Shown here piece after piece: positions 34,924 through 44,983 of a DNA stretch of 64,000 nucleotides. Each line of letters begins with the position of its first letter. The first letter of the stretch is position 1. The stretch is from Pelagimonas varians. GTDB lineage: Bacteria; Pseudomonadota; Alphaproteobacteria; Rhodobacterales; Rhodobacteraceae. Location of the stretch: NCBI RefSeq assembly GCF_003208435.1, contig NZ_QKMF01000018.1:1-64000 (forward strand), given 5' to 3'. Below the pieces are notes generated by a model, which worked only from the letters and a program-made list of their open reading frames with translations, ran no database searches and was not told where the DNA came from. The translations under genes and the position numbers were made by a program.

Positions 34924-36045
34924 TTATGCCACCTTCAGGGCCAATTGAGGCGACGTCACGTCGATCCCCAAGGCTTTGCCAACCGCGAAATACGTCAGTT
35001 TTCCGGCATGAACATTCAGCCCGTTCAACAGATGTGGATCGTCAGCGCAGGCTTGACGCCAACCTTTGTCAGCAAGCGCCAACATGAACGGCATGGTCGC
35101 GTTGCCAAGTGCAATGGTAGAGGTCCGGGCAACTGCGCCGGGCATGTTGGCGACGCAATAGTGCATGATGCCATCAACATCATAGATCGGGTCCGCATGG
35201 GTGGTGGCCTTTGATGTCTCAAAGCAGCCGCCTTGATCAATCGCGACATCAACCAGTGCTGCCCCGGGCTTCATCGTTGCCAGTTGGGCGCGTGAAATCA
35301 GCATGGGGGCCGCCGCACCGGGAATCAGCACCGCACCAATCACCATATCTGCCTGTTGGATCAGCTCTGCCGTGGCCCCGACCGAGGAGTACTGGTTCTT
35401 AAACGTGCCGCCAAAGACATCATCCAAATAGCGCAAACGGGGCAGAGACCGGTCCAGAACAGTGACATCAGCGCCCATGCCCGCGGCAATTTTGGCCGCA
35501 TGGGTTCCAACGACACCGCCGCCGATAACCACCACCTTGGCCGGACCTACGCCAGGAACGCCGCCCATCAAAACACCGCGCCCGCCATTGGCTTTTTGCA
35601 AGGTCCATGATCCGACTTGGGGTGCCAATCGGCCCGCAACCTCTGACATCGGGGCCAATAGCGGCAGGCCGCCGCGATCGTCGGTGACCGTCTCATAGGC
35701 AATCGCCGTACAGCCGGATTCAAGCAGATCGTGGGTTTGAGCCGGGTCCGGAGCAAGATGCAGATAGGTGAACAACAGCTGACCTTGGCGCAGCATTTTG
35801 CGTTCAACGGCCTGTGGTTCTTTGACCTTCACGATCATGTCGGCCGAGGCAAAAATTTCCTCGGCAGTATCAATGAGCGCGGCGCCTGCTGCGGCATAGT
35901 CTTCGTCCGTGAACCCAGCACCAATTCCAGCCCCTTTTTGGACGAGGACTTGATGGCCATGGCTGACCGCTTCTTGGGCCGCATTGGGCGTCAGTCCGAC
36001 GCGAAACTCTTGGGGTTTGATTTCCGTCGGGCAACCGATTTTCAT
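34924..36045 (-). CDS. ald: Alanine dehydrogenase
   Basis: Converts L-alanine to pyruvate and ammonia with NAD+. From ATG 36045 the protein has 373 residues, the family norm. Visible are MKIGCPTEIKPQEFRVGLTP, VKVKEPQ with the substrate-site Lys, FTYLHLAPD with a catalytic His, the Rossmann motif VVVIGGGVVGTHAAKIA and VDVAIDQGGCFETSK with the catalytic Asp. An AGGAGGAAAA site precedes this ATG, so the long frame to 36225 is not the start. It is divergent from an Lrp-type regulator. Confidence 0.96.
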   Translation of the reverse strand: MKIGCPTEIKPQEFRVGLTPNAAQEAVSHGHQVLVQKGAGIGAGFTDEDYAAAGAALIDTAEEIFASADMIVKVKEPQAVERKMLRQGQLLFTYLHLAPDPAQTHDLLESGCTAIAYETVTDDRGGLPLLAPMSEVAGRLAPQVGSWTLQKANGGRGVLMGGVPGVGPAKVVVIGGGVVGTHAAKIAAGMGADVTVLDRSLPRLRYLDDVFGGTFKNQYSSVGATAELIQQADMVIGAVLIPGAAAPMLISRAQLATMKPGAALVDVAIDQGGCFETSKATTHADPIYDVDGIMHYCVANMPGAVARTSTIALGNATMPFMLALADKGWRQACADDPHLLNGLNVHAGKLTYFAVGKALGIDVTSPQLALKVA

Positions 36046-36130
36046 GGCGTTTTCCTCCTGCCTATTTAATGAGCATGGCGGAAAGTGCTTGCAATTTTTG
36101 TTCGGATTTGATGCGTGGTTAGCGTCAACA

Positions 36131-36147
36131 TTCGAAGAATCTTCGAA
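36131..36147. promoter_or_regulatory. Candidate Lrp/AldR operator
   Basis: TTCGAAG at 36131-36137 and CTTCGAA at 36141-36147 form a perfect 17-bp inverted repeat with centre AAT. It lies in the 135-bp space between ald and the Lrp-like gene. Confidence 0.6.
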
Positions 36148-36180
36148 GGTGATGGCAAGATATGAAGAAAGTAAGCGCAT

Positions 36181-36639
36181 ATGGCTTTGGACGAGACAGA
36201 TCGACGTATTCTGCGAGTGATTCAACGCAAGGGGCGGATATCCAACGCGGAGCTGTCAGATGCGGTGAATTTGTCCGCCTCGGCCTGTCACCGCAGGGTG
36301 CAACGGTTGGAGCTGGATGGCTATGTGCGTGACTATGTTGCGCTGCTTGATGCCCGAAAAATGGGGTTTCCGACCACAGTGTTTGTTGAGATCAAGTTGA
36401 GCGCGCAGGCAGATGAAGTGCTTGAGGCCTTTGAAAAAGCCGTGGCTCGGGTGCCGGATGTGCTGGAATGCCATTTGATGGCGGGCACAGCGGATTACAT
36501 CCTCAAGATTGTTGCCGAAGACACAGAAGACTTTGCACGCATTCACCGTCAGTATTTGACCAGACTGCCGGGGGTGGCGCAGATGCAGTCCAGTTTTGCC
36601 CTGCGCACCGTATTCAAAACAACGGCCCTGCCAGTTTAA
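36181..36639 (+). CDS. Lrp/AsnC family regulator of ald
   Basis: A 152-residue regulator with an N-terminal winged helix (LDETDRRILRVIQRKGRISNAEL, then LSASACHRRVQRLELDGYVRDY) and a C-terminal RAM ligand domain (VLECHLMAGTADYILKIVAEDTEDF). Divergent placement next to ald and a perfect palindrome between the two suggest it senses alanine or another amino acid and controls ald, as AldR/AlaR do elsewhere. Ligand not readable from the sequence. Confidence 0.92.
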   Translation: MALDETDRRILRVIQRKGRISNAELSDAVNLSASACHRRVQRLELDGYVRDYVALLDARKMGFPTTVFVEIKLSAQADEVLEAFEKAVARVPDVLECHLMAGTADYILKIVAEDTEDFARIHRQYLTRLPGVAQMQSSFALRTVFKTTALPV

Positions 36640-36679
36640 TCCAGCAAGGCGCTGTCAGTCGTTTTGAAATCCAGACAGG

Positions 36680-36838
36680 TCAGCTCTTTGGTTTGTCGTC
36701 GTAATCGCCGGACAATATGCGCTGTGCATCGCCTTCGGGGTCGTCGTATTGGTTGGACCGCAGGGTGTAGATAAAGAACGCAAGCCCCGCGCAACCGAGG
36801 ATCAATGAGATCGGGATCAGATAGGTCAGGATGTTCAC
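36680..36838 (-). CDS. ccoS: cbb3 oxidase maturation protein CcoS
   Basis: A 52-residue protein. It starts with GTG at 36838 and reads MNILTYLIPISLILGCAGL, one membrane helix, followed by FFIYTLRSNQYDDPEGDAQR, the CcoS signature, then a hydrophilic end. It lies five bases after ccoI and has a GAGG site in the ccoI end. CcoS is required for cofactor insertion in cytochrome cbb3 oxidase. It completes the ccoGHIS set. Confidence 0.92.
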   Translation of the reverse strand: MNILTYLIPISLILGCAGLAFFIYTLRSNQYDDPEGDAQRILSGDYDDKPKS

Positions 36839-36843
36839 AGGGG

Positions 36844-39036
36844 CTACCTCAGACGCAGGGCGTTAAGTGATACAGTAATCGAACTGGCTGACATCGCCAA
36901 TGCCGCGATCAACGGAGAGCACAGGCCAGCGATGGCCAAGGGCACGGCAATCAGGTTGTACCATGTCGCAATGGTAAAGTTTTCGCGGATACGGCGGGTG
37001 GCTTTGCGGGCAGTTGTGATTGCGTCCGGGATCGGGGCAAGCGTGCCGCCCAACAAGACGATATCAGAGGCCACGCGGGCAGCATCCAACGCCGATGCCG
37101 GAGAGATCGAGGCATGTGCCGCGCTCAGCGCTGCGGTGTCATTCAGACCGTCGCCAACCATCAGCACCTTGGCCCCTTTGGCGGTCAGGTCTTGGATACG
37201 CGCAGATTTGTCTTCGGGGAGGGCTTCGGCCAGCCATTGGTCAATGCCCAGTTTGTCTGCCATGCTTTCAACAGCTTGGGTGGTGTCGCCTGACATCAAG
37301 ATCACCTTGTGTCCTGCCGCCTGAAGATCGCGCACTGCCTCTGCGGCCCCATCGCGAAGACGATCGGTAAAGGTGAAGGCATGGGCGGAGCCGGACCCAA
37401 CCCGCAACCAGGCAGAGGTCATGGTCTGACCGTTTCCGCCAACCCAAGCGGCGCGGCCCAAACGTACCAATTGTCCGTTCCACGTGCCTTGGGTCCCGTG
37501 ACCGGGAACCTCTTGGATATCGGTGACATTGGCGGCCACAATTCCGGCAGCGCGGGCAGAAGCCGTCAGCGAGATCGATAAGGGATGCGCAGATCCTTCA
37601 GCCAGAGCCAAAGCAATCTCCAGATCGGCACGGGTGAAATCATCTTTGTTGGTCAGCTCCGGCGTGCCTGCGGTCAATGTTCCGGTTTTGTCGAAAACCA
37701 CAGTGTCGACCTGCGCCAGCCGTTCAAGTGCGGTGGCATCTTTGATAAGCAGCCCTTGCTTGAACAATCGACCCGAGGCCGCAGTGGTCACGGCCGGCAC
37801 CGCAAGCCCAAGGGCGCAAGGGCAGGTGATAATCAACACGGCGGCCGCGATGTTAAGGGCAATCCGCAGATCACCAGAATACAAAAGCCAGCCCAAAAAT
37901 GCCAAGGCTGACAGGATGTGAACACCGGGTGCATACAGCTTGGCAGCTTTGTCGGCCAAAGAAGTATAGCGCGATCGACCGGATTCAGCGATGGCCACCA
38001 GATCTGCCATGCGGTGCAGGGATGTGTCGCGGCCAACAGCAGAGGCGCGCACCGTCAGCGGGCCGGTCAAATTAACCTCGCCTGCACTGACACCTGTGCC
38101 CGGCTGGGCAAATACGGGCAGCGTTTCGCCAGTCAGCAAGGATCGGTCGAGTTCCGACGACCCTTCGGTGATTTCACCGTCAACTGGCATGCGGCCGCCA
38201 GGGCGGACATGCAAAAGGTCTCCGACCCGCAGCTCGGAGACGTTGACCTGCTCTTCGCCTGCATCGGTGACACGCCAAGCGCGCGGAACTTCCAGCGCGG
38301 CCAATTCCTCGGCGGCGGATCTGGCGACAGATCTTGTGCGGTGATCCAGATACCGACCGGTCAGTAAAAAGAAGGTCAGCGTCATCGCGGCATCAAAATA
38401 AGCATGTTCGCCGGACAGGGTGGTTTCCCAAAGCGACGTCGCCAATGCCAACAAGATGGCCAAAGAAATGGGCACATCCATATTCAAATGGCGGGCCTTG
38501 AGCGCGGTCCATGCATTTCGGAAAAACGGTTGCGCGGAAAAGGCAATGGCAGGGATGACAATCCCTGCAGAGATCCAATGAAACATATCACGGGTCGGGC
38601 CTTCGGCACCGGACCAAACCGCTACAGACAGCAGCATCACATTCATCGCCGCGAATCCGGCCACGGCCAGCCGCATCAATAAATCGCGTCCGGCCCGATC
38701 CGTCTGGGTCGATGAAATGGCCGTGGTATCAAGTTCATGCGCCTCGTAACCGGCAGCTTCGACCATGGGGATAACGTCTTGGGCGGTCAGCTCCGGCTCA
38801 GCCTCGATGCTGACGCGCTTCATTGTCAGGTTCACCCGCGCCGAGCGGATGGAGGCCGATGCGTTCAGAGCCTGCTCAACGGTAGACATGCAAGCTGAGC
38901 AGTGAATGGTTGGCAAAGACAGAACGATATGGGCTTCTGTTGGCTCCGCGGCGGCGGCCAACGCCTCTGCCGCGGGGGCGGCAGAGCAAGCAGGGCAGGC
39001 CGAGGCCTGAGGGCGTAAAACAGCGGTCATGTTCAA
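36844..39036 (-). CDS. ccoI: Copper P-type ATPase for cbb3 assembly (CcoI)
   Basis: A 730-residue P1B-type ATPase that moves copper for the CuB centre of cbb3 oxidase. The N-terminus has a Cys-rich ACPACSA stretch, and an HMA-like domain with IHCSACMS (about residue 45). Membrane helices carry the CPC transport site in ITCPCALGLAVPA; the phosphorylation motif is FDKTGTLT and the hinge is VGDGLNDTAAL. It overlaps ccoH by four bases and precedes ccoS, the usual ccoGHIS order. Confidence 0.95.
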   Translation of the reverse strand: MNMTAVLRPQASACPACSAAPAAEALAAAAEPTEAHIVLSLPTIHCSACMSTVEQALNASASIRSARVNLTMKRVSIEAEPELTAQDVIPMVEAAGYEAHELDTTAISSTQTDRAGRDLLMRLAVAGFAAMNVMLLSVAVWSGAEGPTRDMFHWISAGIVIPAIAFSAQPFFRNAWTALKARHLNMDVPISLAILLALATSLWETTLSGEHAYFDAAMTLTFFLLTGRYLDHRTRSVARSAAEELAALEVPRAWRVTDAGEEQVNVSELRVGDLLHVRPGGRMPVDGEITEGSSELDRSLLTGETLPVFAQPGTGVSAGEVNLTGPLTVRASAVGRDTSLHRMADLVAIAESGRSRYTSLADKAAKLYAPGVHILSALAFLGWLLYSGDLRIALNIAAAVLIITCPCALGLAVPAVTTAASGRLFKQGLLIKDATALERLAQVDTVVFDKTGTLTAGTPELTNKDDFTRADLEIALALAEGSAHPLSISLTASARAAGIVAANVTDIQEVPGHGTQGTWNGQLVRLGRAAWVGGNGQTMTSAWLRVGSGSAHAFTFTDRLRDGAAEAVRDLQAAGHKVILMSGDTTQAVESMADKLGIDQWLAEALPEDKSARIQDLTAKGAKVLMVGDGLNDTAALSAAHASISPASALDAARVASDIVLLGGTLAPIPDAITTARKATRRIRENFTIATWYNLIAVPLAIAGLCSPLIAALAMSASSITVSLNALRLR

Positions 39037-39497
39037 TCCTTGACGGTGAAAACAACGCGCTGTTCAAAAGGCGTGCCATCAAGGGCAGTGGCCTTCATGC
39101 GGATGTTCCAATTGCCAGCGGCCAGTGTTTCGCGGGCAACATAAGACCGCCCGTCAAATTGAAAATCGGGTGTCAGATCGTCTTTGACATGGGTTGGGCG
39201 ACCGACAGTTGCCTCAAGCTTTCCGACCTGTACCGGAGAACCATCCGGCTTTGTGATCGAAAGCCTTAGTTCATCCCCGACTTGCTGTGCCGAAACGGTC
39301 CAGCCAAGGGCTTCTTGGGCTTCGCGCCTGTCATCGAAGGTTTGGCTGGCGACATAGGAATTCGAGGTCTCTAACCCCGGAAATGTCCGCACGGCGCTGA
39401 AGGCCAAAAAGAGGTTCACCGCGATGATGACACCAAAGGCCCCACCGAATATGGCAAAGACATGCCATCCCGTTAGTTTTTTCTCGGCTTTGATCAT
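39033..39497 (-). CDS. ccoH: FixH/CcoH family cbb3 assembly protein
   Basis: A 154-residue bitopic membrane protein with an N-terminal helix (VFAIFGGAFGVIIAVNLFLAF) and a periplasmic beta domain rich in conserved-looking polar strands (GWTVSAQQVGDELRLSI). It is typical of FixH, needed for cbb3 oxidase assembly. Overlaps ccoG and ccoI by four bases each. Confidence 0.93.
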   Translation of the reverse strand: MIKAEKKLTGWHVFAIFGGAFGVIIAVNLFLAFSAVRTFPGLETSNSYVASQTFDDRREAQEALGWTVSAQQVGDELRLSITKPDGSPVQVGKLEATVGRPTHVKDDLTPDFQFDGRSYVARETLAAGNWNIRMKATALDGTPFEQRVVFTVKD

Positions 39498-40930
39498 TTG
39501 TTTGTCCGCCCGTTGAAGATTGTATCGTTATGGGCTCTTTCATGTGTGGTCAAATCCTCAACCCAAATCCGAACGTCAACACGTTCTGCGTCGGCAGGGG
39601 CTGAATGGCGCGGCGCAATGATATGCAGCTTTTGTAGCTTGGTTTCATTGGCTTTGACGGTCACGGTTTCGTATGGCGTGCCTTCGAGCTGCATATACAG
39701 CGACGGATCGCCTTTGATCGTCAACCGGAACGGGCGATCTTCGCCGTGTTTGTTCAGCAACCGGACGTCATAGGTGTTGCGGATAGACCCGTCGGACATG
39801 GTCACAAAGGTCGGATTCCGCAGGGGGGCAACCGTCATTTCGATCTCGGGTCGGATGAACAAGGCAAAGACCAAACCTACGCCGACCAGCGACCAAAGGC
39901 CGGTATACATCATCGTGCGGAACCGGAAGATATGGGCCCAGACGGGGCGGGGGGGGTTGCCCTCACGTTCGCGTGGTTCATCAGAAAAGGCCAGATAGTC
40001 GATCAGGCCACGCGGCTTGCCGATCTTGTCCATGATGTCGTCACACGCATCGATACACAGTGCACAGGTGATACATTCCATCTGCTGGCCGTCGCGAATG
40101 TCGATCCCCATGGGGCAGACGTTGACGCAGGCCATACAGTCAATGCAATCACCCAGCTCTTTTGCGTCATCGCCTTTGCGGTGCTTGCCGCGCGGTTCTC
40201 CGCGCCATTCGCGGTAGCCAACGGTTAGTGTATCTTCATCCATCATAGCGGCCTGAATGCGTGGCCAAGGACAGGCGTAGATACAAATTTGTTCTCGGGC
40301 GAAACCGCCAAAAAAGAACGTGGTGAAAGTCAAAACCAACATGGTGGTATAGGCGACAGGGTGTGCCTGACCGGTGACCAAATCAACCAGCAGTGTTGGC
40401 GCGTCGGAGAAATAGAAAACCCAAGCGCCGCCTGTGGCCAAACCAATCCCGAACCATGCGATCCATTTCGTGGCAACCAGACGGGCTTTGCGGAAATCCA
40501 TCTTTTTCTGGCGGTGCAAGCGCAAGCGGGCGTTTCTGTCGCCTTCGATCCAGCGTTCGACCAGAATAAACAGGTCGGTCCAAACGGTTTGTGGACATGT
40601 GTACCCGCACCAGACCCGGCCCAAAGCGGATGTGAACAAGAACAGGCCAAGGCCTGCCATAATCAACAATCCGGCGACAAAGTAGAATTCGTGCGACCAG
40701 ATTTCGATCCAGAAGAAATAGAAGCGGCGGTTGGCCAGATCGATCAACACTGCCTGATCCGGCAACAACGATCCACGGTCCCAGCGAATCCACGGCGTCA
40801 GGTAATAAATCCCCAACGTGAAGGCCATTATGATCCACTTCAGGTTTCTAAAAGCACCGGTCACACGCTTCGGAAAAATCGGTTCGCGTGAGGCGTATAA
40901 GGATGGGGCGGGGGTATTGTTGTCGGACAC
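39494..40930 (-). CDS. ccoG: cbb3 maturation ferredoxin-like protein CcoG
   Basis: A 478-residue membrane protein (RdxA/FixG family) with about five helices and two 4Fe-4S motifs, CIDCMACVNVCPMGID and CITCALCIDACDDIMD. It reduces copper for cbb3 assembly in known systems. It starts with GTG at 40930 (MSDNNTPAP) behind GGAGCG. An FNR-type box centred 72 bases upstream implies activation under low oxygen. Confidence 0.95.
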   Translation of the reverse strand: MSDNNTPAPSLYASREPIFPKRVTGAFRNLKWIIMAFTLGIYYLTPWIRWDRGSLLPDQAVLIDLANRRFYFFWIEIWSHEFYFVAGLLIMAGLGLFLFTSALGRVWCGYTCPQTVWTDLFILVERWIEGDRNARLRLHRQKKMDFRKARLVATKWIAWFGIGLATGGAWVFYFSDAPTLLVDLVTGQAHPVAYTTMLVLTFTTFFFGGFAREQICIYACPWPRIQAAMMDEDTLTVGYREWRGEPRGKHRKGDDAKELGDCIDCMACVNVCPMGIDIRDGQQMECITCALCIDACDDIMDKIGKPRGLIDYLAFSDEPREREGNPPRPVWAHIFRFRTMMYTGLWSLVGVGLVFALFIRPEIEMTVAPLRNPTFVTMSDGSIRNTYDVRLLNKHGEDRPFRLTIKGDPSLYMQLEGTPYETVTVKANETKLQKLHIIAPRHSAPADAERVDVRIWVEDLTTHERAHNDTIFNGRTNK

Positions 40931-40995
40931 GGCGGAATCGCTCCGTTAAAGGTCAGTTTCAGATGTGGTTTTCCCAACTGGGAGCAGCAATAGCA

Positions 40996-41009
40996 TTGAC
41001 CTGCATCAA
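40996..41009 (-). promoter_or_regulatory. FNR box of the ccoGHIS operon
   Basis: TTGACCTGCATCAA matches the FNR/FnrL consensus TTGAY-N4-RTCAA. Its centre is about 72 bases upstream of the ccoG start, so a start of transcription 41 bases away leaves a normal leader. Confidence 0.88.
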
Positions 41010-41250
41010 ATACTGAATCTTTGATTTAGCTTTTTGAGAGAGTAGAGCGAGACAACGTTGGAACATAGTCCCCAACTGCGATCATCCGCCACATAAGAAA
41101 GAAAAATGCGCCGGCACCCCAGGAAACGCGCGAACAGGACGGGGCACCAGCGCAATATGCCTCGACCCGAAAGCTGAGGTATATTTGTGAATCGGGGGGA
41201 GGGCCCCAATGTCTATGCAGGTACTTTCCCAGAAACCGGGCGGGGTTACC

Positions 41251-41264
41251 TTGATATGTGTCAA
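41251..41264. promoter_or_regulatory. FNR box without an obvious target gene
   Basis: TTGATATGTGTCAA fits the FNR consensus. It lies 320 bases from ccoG and between the ccoP terminator and the ccoG promoter. Confidence 0.75.
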
Positions 41265-41345
41265 GCGCGGCAGACTAAGTGCAGTCTTGACCGGATATCT
41301 GGTCTGATGGCCTTGTCAGAAACGCCACGGTCTAAACAAACAAAA

Positions 41346-41371
41346 GCCCCGCCTTATTTAAAAGGCGGGGC
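41346..41371 (-). terminator. Terminator of the ccoNOQP operon
   Basis: A perfect ten-base stem (GCCCCGCCTT with AAGGCGGGGC), six-base loop, and a minus-strand T-run CTTTTGTTTG immediately after it. Confidence 0.93.
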
Positions 41372-41401
41372 CAGTGCTGGAATTTACGCGTCTAAACTGC
41401 G

Positions 41402-42280
41402 TTACTCAGAGGCTTCGCCGCCGCCCAGACCGTGCACATAGACTGCAACGGCGCGGATCTCGGCTTCGCTCAAACGATCAGTCCATGGCGGCATAACACC
41501 AAAGCGGGCGTTGTTAACCGTTTCAAGGATTGTGTCGTAATCGCCGCCGTAGAGCCACAAGGCATCCGTCAGGTTAGGAGCACCTTGGCTGCGATCGCCG
41601 CTGCCGTCTTCGGCATGGCAGGACGAACAGTTGTCGGCAAACAACTCCTCACCCGCAGCTGCGGCAGCCGCATCATTGGGTGTTTCGCCGGACAAGGTTT
41701 GGACATAGTTGACGACCTGAACGATCTCTTCTTTTTCCAACAGCTCGTCACGCCCAAAGGCTGGCATTTCAGAGTACCGCGCATCGTCGTCGGTCTCGTT
41801 GCGGATACCATGGCTGATTGTGAGGTGGATGTCCTCGATGGAACCACCCCAAAGCCAAGCATCATCGCGCAGGTTGGGATAGCCAACTGCGCCGCCAGCA
41901 CCAGAACCGTGACACTGTGCGCACCAGGTTTTGAACACAGCACTGCCAGCGTTATTGGCGTAACCGGCCAATTCCGCATCCGCAGCAATTTCAGTCAACT
42001 CGGTCGCGGCCAGTTTGGCGTTGATCGCTGAATTTGCCTCTTCAACACGGGCGATGTCTTCGGCAACCTCACCGCGGGTCGAGAACCCGAGCAAGCCCGG
42101 AGTCGCACCGTTGATCAGCGGCCAAGCCGGATAGGCGATGGCATAGCCAACACCCCAAACGATACAGGCGTAAAAGGTCCACACCCACCACTTTGGAAGT
42201 GGTTTGTTGTATTCCTTGATACCATCCCACGAATGGCCGGTTGTCTCATAGTCGAGATCGTCTTTTTTCTTATCACTCAT
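41402..42280 (-). CDS. ccoP: cbb3 oxidase diheme cytochrome c subunit
   Basis: A 292-residue membrane-anchored cytochrome c that feeds electrons into cbb3 oxidase. A membrane helix near residues 31-52 ([25 protein letters not shown] in part) precedes two heme c motifs, CAQCH and CSSCH, each with a downstream Met ligand region (SEMPAFG, GVMPPW). Overlaps ccoQ by four bases (ATGA) and is last in ccoNOQP. Confidence 0.97.
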   Translation of the reverse strand: MSDKKKDDLDYETTGHSWDGIKEYNKPLPKWWVWTFYACIVWGVGYAIAYPAWPLINGATPGLLGFSTRGEVAEDIARVEEANSAINAKLAATELTEIAADAELAGYANNAGSAVFKTWCAQCHGSGAGGAVGYPNLRDDAWLWGGSIEDIHLTISHGIRNETDDDARYSEMPAFGRDELLEKEEIVQVVNYVQTLSGETPNDAAAAAAGEELFADNCSSCHAEDGSGDRSQGAPNLTDALWLYGGDYDTILETVNNARFGVMPPWTDRLSEAEIRAVAVYVHGLGGGEASE

Positions 42281-42489
42281 GTCTTCCTCGCCTCCTTACT
42301 TGTGGCGGGGTCGCCCGAAACGGACGCCAGCGGTTTGTCGTCGTGCCGGAAGGGAATGTTGGCGGTGTCATTGTGCATTGCACGGCTTCCTGGCCGGAAC
42401 GCCCAAAGGACGATTCCGACAAAGACGCTAAACATGGCCAGCAAAGCCCAGCTATCGGCAAGTTCACGTAGAAGGGAATAGGATTCCAT
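42277..42489 (-). CDS. ccoQ: cbb3 oxidase small subunit CcoQ
   Basis: A 70-residue protein with a single membrane helix ([16 protein letters not shown]) followed by [17 protein letters not shown], the CcoQ/FixQ signature. Located 11 bases after ccoO and overlapping ccoP. It stabilises the cbb3 complex. Confidence 0.92.
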   Translation of the reverse strand: MESYSLLRELADSWALLAMFSVFVGIVLWAFRPGSRAMHNDTANIPFRHDDKPLASVSGDPATSKEARKT

Positions 42490-42500
42490 ATTCGTCCTCC

Positions 42501-43229
42501 TTAGCGGCTTGCGTCAGGCGTGAAGGTCGAAAAATCGACCAGAGTGCCCAGCATTTGCAGATAAGCTACCAGCGCGTCGGCTTCGGAGATGCCTGCTGCG
42601 CCATCGAAGTTACGCACATTTACGTTTTCACCGTAACGCTCAAGCAGCCCGTCGTAATCGCTGTCGGGGTCGGCTTGTGCGGCAAAATCGGCCTGTGCGG
42701 CTTCGATCATTTCGCTTGTGTAGGGAACGCCAACAAGCTTGTGGGTGCTCATCAGGTCCGCAACATATTTTCCGTCGATCATTGTGTCCTCGAGGAAGCC
42801 ATATTTTGGCATCACCGATTCAGGCACAACAGATTGCGGGCTGCGAAGGTGGTCGATCTGCCAATCATCCGAATAACGGCCGCCCACACGGGCCAGGTCA
42901 GGACCTGTCCGCTTGGAGCCCCATTGGAACGGATGATCGTATTTTGATTCTGCAGCCAGTGAATAATGACCGTAGCGCTCTACTTCGTCGCGCATCGGGC
43001 GGATCATCTGACTGTGGCAGACGTAGCAGCCTTCGCGGACGTAAACATCACGTCCGGTCAGTTCGAGAGGCGTGTAGGGGCGCATGCCCTCTACATCCTC
43101 GATCGTGTTTTCGAGATAGAAGAGTGGCACAATCTGCACCAATCCCCCGATCGTTACGATGAGAAAGGCAAAGATTGCCAACAGCGTAACATTTTTCTCT
43201 AGGACACCATGCTTGTCGAGAATTGACAT
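42501..43229 (-). CDS. ccoO: cbb3 oxidase monoheme cytochrome c subunit
   Basis: A 242-residue membrane-anchored cytochrome. The N-terminal helix ([21 protein letters not shown]) precedes the single heme c site CYVCH in [14 protein letters not shown] and the distal Met region. [14 protein letters not shown] is diagnostic for CcoO/FixO. It follows ccoN after 14 bases. Confidence 0.97.
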   Translation of the reverse strand: MSILDKHGVLEKNVTLLAIFAFLIVTIGGLVQIVPLFYLENTIEDVEGMRPYTPLELTGRDVYVREGCYVCHSQMIRPMRDEVERYGHYSLAAESKYDHPFQWGSKRTGPDLARVGGRYSDDWQIDHLRSPQSVVPESVMPKYGFLEDTMIDGKYVADLMSTHKLVGVPYTSEMIEAAQADFAAQADPDSDYDGLLERYGENVNVRNFDGAAGISEADALVAYLQMLGTLVDFSTFTPDASR

Positions 43230-43243
43230 ATATCCGGTCCTCC

Positions 43244-44857
43244 TTATTCGGCCGGTGTGGCGTGCGCGACGGCGGCTTCGGCATCAACTGCCGGTGCTGC
43301 TTTTGCGGTCATCCACAAGTTGTAGACCATGATCAAGGAACCAGCGACGAACATCACGCCACCAAGACCACGTACCACGAGCATTGGGAATTTAGCTGCC
43401 ACGGTGTCGGCAAAGCTCCAGACAAGGAAACCGTCTGCATCAACTTCGCGCCACATTAGGCCTTCCATGATACCGGTCACCCACATGGATGCCGCGTAAA
43501 GCACGATACCGATTGTCGCGAGCCAGAAGTGCCAGGACACCAACTGAAGCGAATACAGGCGTTCGCGGTTCCACAGTTTTGGCACCAGATAGTAAAGCGC
43601 ACCAAATGTGATCATGCCGTTCCAACCAAGCGCACCGGAATGCACGTGACCAATGGTCCAGTCAGTATAATGCGACAGCGAGTTCACAGCGCGGATCGAC
43701 ATCATCGGACCTTCGAAGGTCGACATGCCGTAAAAACCGATCGAGATAACCATCATACGGATAACCGGGTCGGTGCGCAGTTTGTCCCATGCACCAGACA
43801 GGGTCATCAGACCGTTGATCATACCGCCCCAGCTCGGCATCCAAAGGATGATCGAGAACACCATACCAAGGGTCGAAGCCCAGTCAGGCAGCGCGGTGTA
43901 ATGCAGGTGGTGTGGACCAGCCCAGATATAAAGGAAGATCAGTGCCCAAAAGTGGATGATCGACAGCTTGTACGAAAAGACAGGGCGTTCGGCTTGCTTT
44001 GGCACAAAATAGTACATCATGCCCAAGAAACCCGCAGTCAGGAAGAAGCCAACGGCGTTATGGCCGTACCACCACTGAACCATGGCGTCTTGTACGCCCG
44101 AGAAAACCTGAACCGACTTAGAGCCCCAGATCGAAACCGGAATGCTGAGGTTGTTAACCACATGCAGCATCGCAACGGTGATGATGAAGGACAAGAAGAA
44201 CCAGTTTGCCACGTAGATATGCGGCTCTTTGCGCTTGACGATCGTACCGACGAAAACCGCCAGATAGGCCAGCCAAACAACTGTTAGCCACAGGTCAACA
44301 TACCATTCAGGTTCTGCATATTCTTTCGACTGTGTGCCGCCCAGCAAATAGCCGGTTGCCGCCAGTACGATAAACAGCTGGTAGCCCCAGAACACGAACC
44401 AAGCCGTGTTGCCGCCCCAAAGCCGTGCGGCCGAGGTGCGCTGGACCACGTAAAATGAGGTTGCGATCAAAGCATTGCCGCCAAACGCGAAAATCACCGC
44501 ACTTGTGTGCAGTGGGCGCAAGCGACCAAAGTTTGCGTAGCCCTCGGCCCATTCAAAGTTGAGCGCCGGAAAGGCAAGTTGGAAGGCGATGAACGTCCCT
44601 GCAGCAAAGCCGACAACCCCCCAAAAAGAGGTGGCGATCACGCCGGCGCGGATCACGCCGTCCATGTATTCATTTTGCGGTGCAACGGCAGCCGCGGGTT
44701 CGTCGGTGTGGCGCAAGGTCCAGATAAACAATCCGGCAGAAACTGCCAAAATGAGAATCGCATGAACCTGATATGCCACGTCCCGTGCGTAGCTGGCTGC
44801 AATCATCGCAAAGATCGCTACCAGACCAAGCACGATCAGCTTGATATAGTTTAACAT
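43244..44857 (-). CDS. ccoN: cbb3-type cytochrome c oxidase subunit I
   Basis: Catalytic heme-copper subunit of 537 residues with about twelve helices. His ligands are in [21 protein letters not shown] and WAGPHHLHY for heme and CuB, and [14 protein letters not shown] near the C-terminus. The enzyme has high oxygen affinity and serves micro-oxic respiration. ATG 44857 has GAAGGGACG upstream; the longer frame to 44965 would run into the FNR box and I reject it. It is first in ccoNOQP. Confidence 0.97.
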   Translation of the reverse strand: MLNYIKLIVLGLVAIFAMIAASYARDVAYQVHAILILAVSAGLFIWTLRHTDEPAAAVAPQNEYMDGVIRAGVIATSFWGVVGFAAGTFIAFQLAFPALNFEWAEGYANFGRLRPLHTSAVIFAFGGNALIATSFYVVQRTSAARLWGGNTAWFVFWGYQLFIVLAATGYLLGGTQSKEYAEPEWYVDLWLTVVWLAYLAVFVGTIVKRKEPHIYVANWFFLSFIITVAMLHVVNNLSIPVSIWGSKSVQVFSGVQDAMVQWWYGHNAVGFFLTAGFLGMMYYFVPKQAERPVFSYKLSIIHFWALIFLYIWAGPHHLHYTALPDWASTLGMVFSIILWMPSWGGMINGLMTLSGAWDKLRTDPVIRMMVISIGFYGMSTFEGPMMSIRAVNSLSHYTDWTIGHVHSGALGWNGMITFGALYYLVPKLWNRERLYSLQLVSWHFWLATIGIVLYAASMWVTGIMEGLMWREVDADGFLVWSFADTVAAKFPMLVVRGLGGVMFVAGSLIMVYNLWMTAKAAPAVDAEAAVAHATPAE

Positions 44858-44951
44858 TTTTCGTCCCTTCGTCTGACCCACGCGATTCGCAATGCCGCGT
44901 GAGCGGTTTTTTAGACTGGCCCGTTTCTGCAAGTTTGGGTGCAGGCGGACA

Positions 44952-44965
44952 TTGATCTGTATCAA
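44952..44965 (-). promoter_or_regulatory. FNR box for ccoN
   Basis: TTGATCTGTATCAA is a perfect FNR dyad. Its centre is 101 bases before the ccoN start, so class II activation would give a leader of about 60 bases. Confidence 0.9.
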
Positions 44966-44983
44966 GAGAACTGCCCAATCGCC

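Larger units (their letters stand above)
40931..41401. other. 471-bp region between ccoP and ccoG
   Basis: No protein-coding gene is supported. It contains the ccoG promoter with an FNR box at 40996, a second FNR-type box at 41251 far from any start codon, and the ccoP terminator at 41346. The space 41010-41250 could encode a small RNA. Confidence 0.6.

Noticed and set aside
41187-41441. 84-codon plus-strand ORF over the FNR box and ccoP terminator
   Set aside because: It runs through a terminator hairpin and into ccoP antisense, with no homology I recognise.
43529-44287. 252-codon open frame opposite ccoN
   Set aside because: Antisense shadow of the oxidase catalytic subunit, His/Asp-rich and without any motif.
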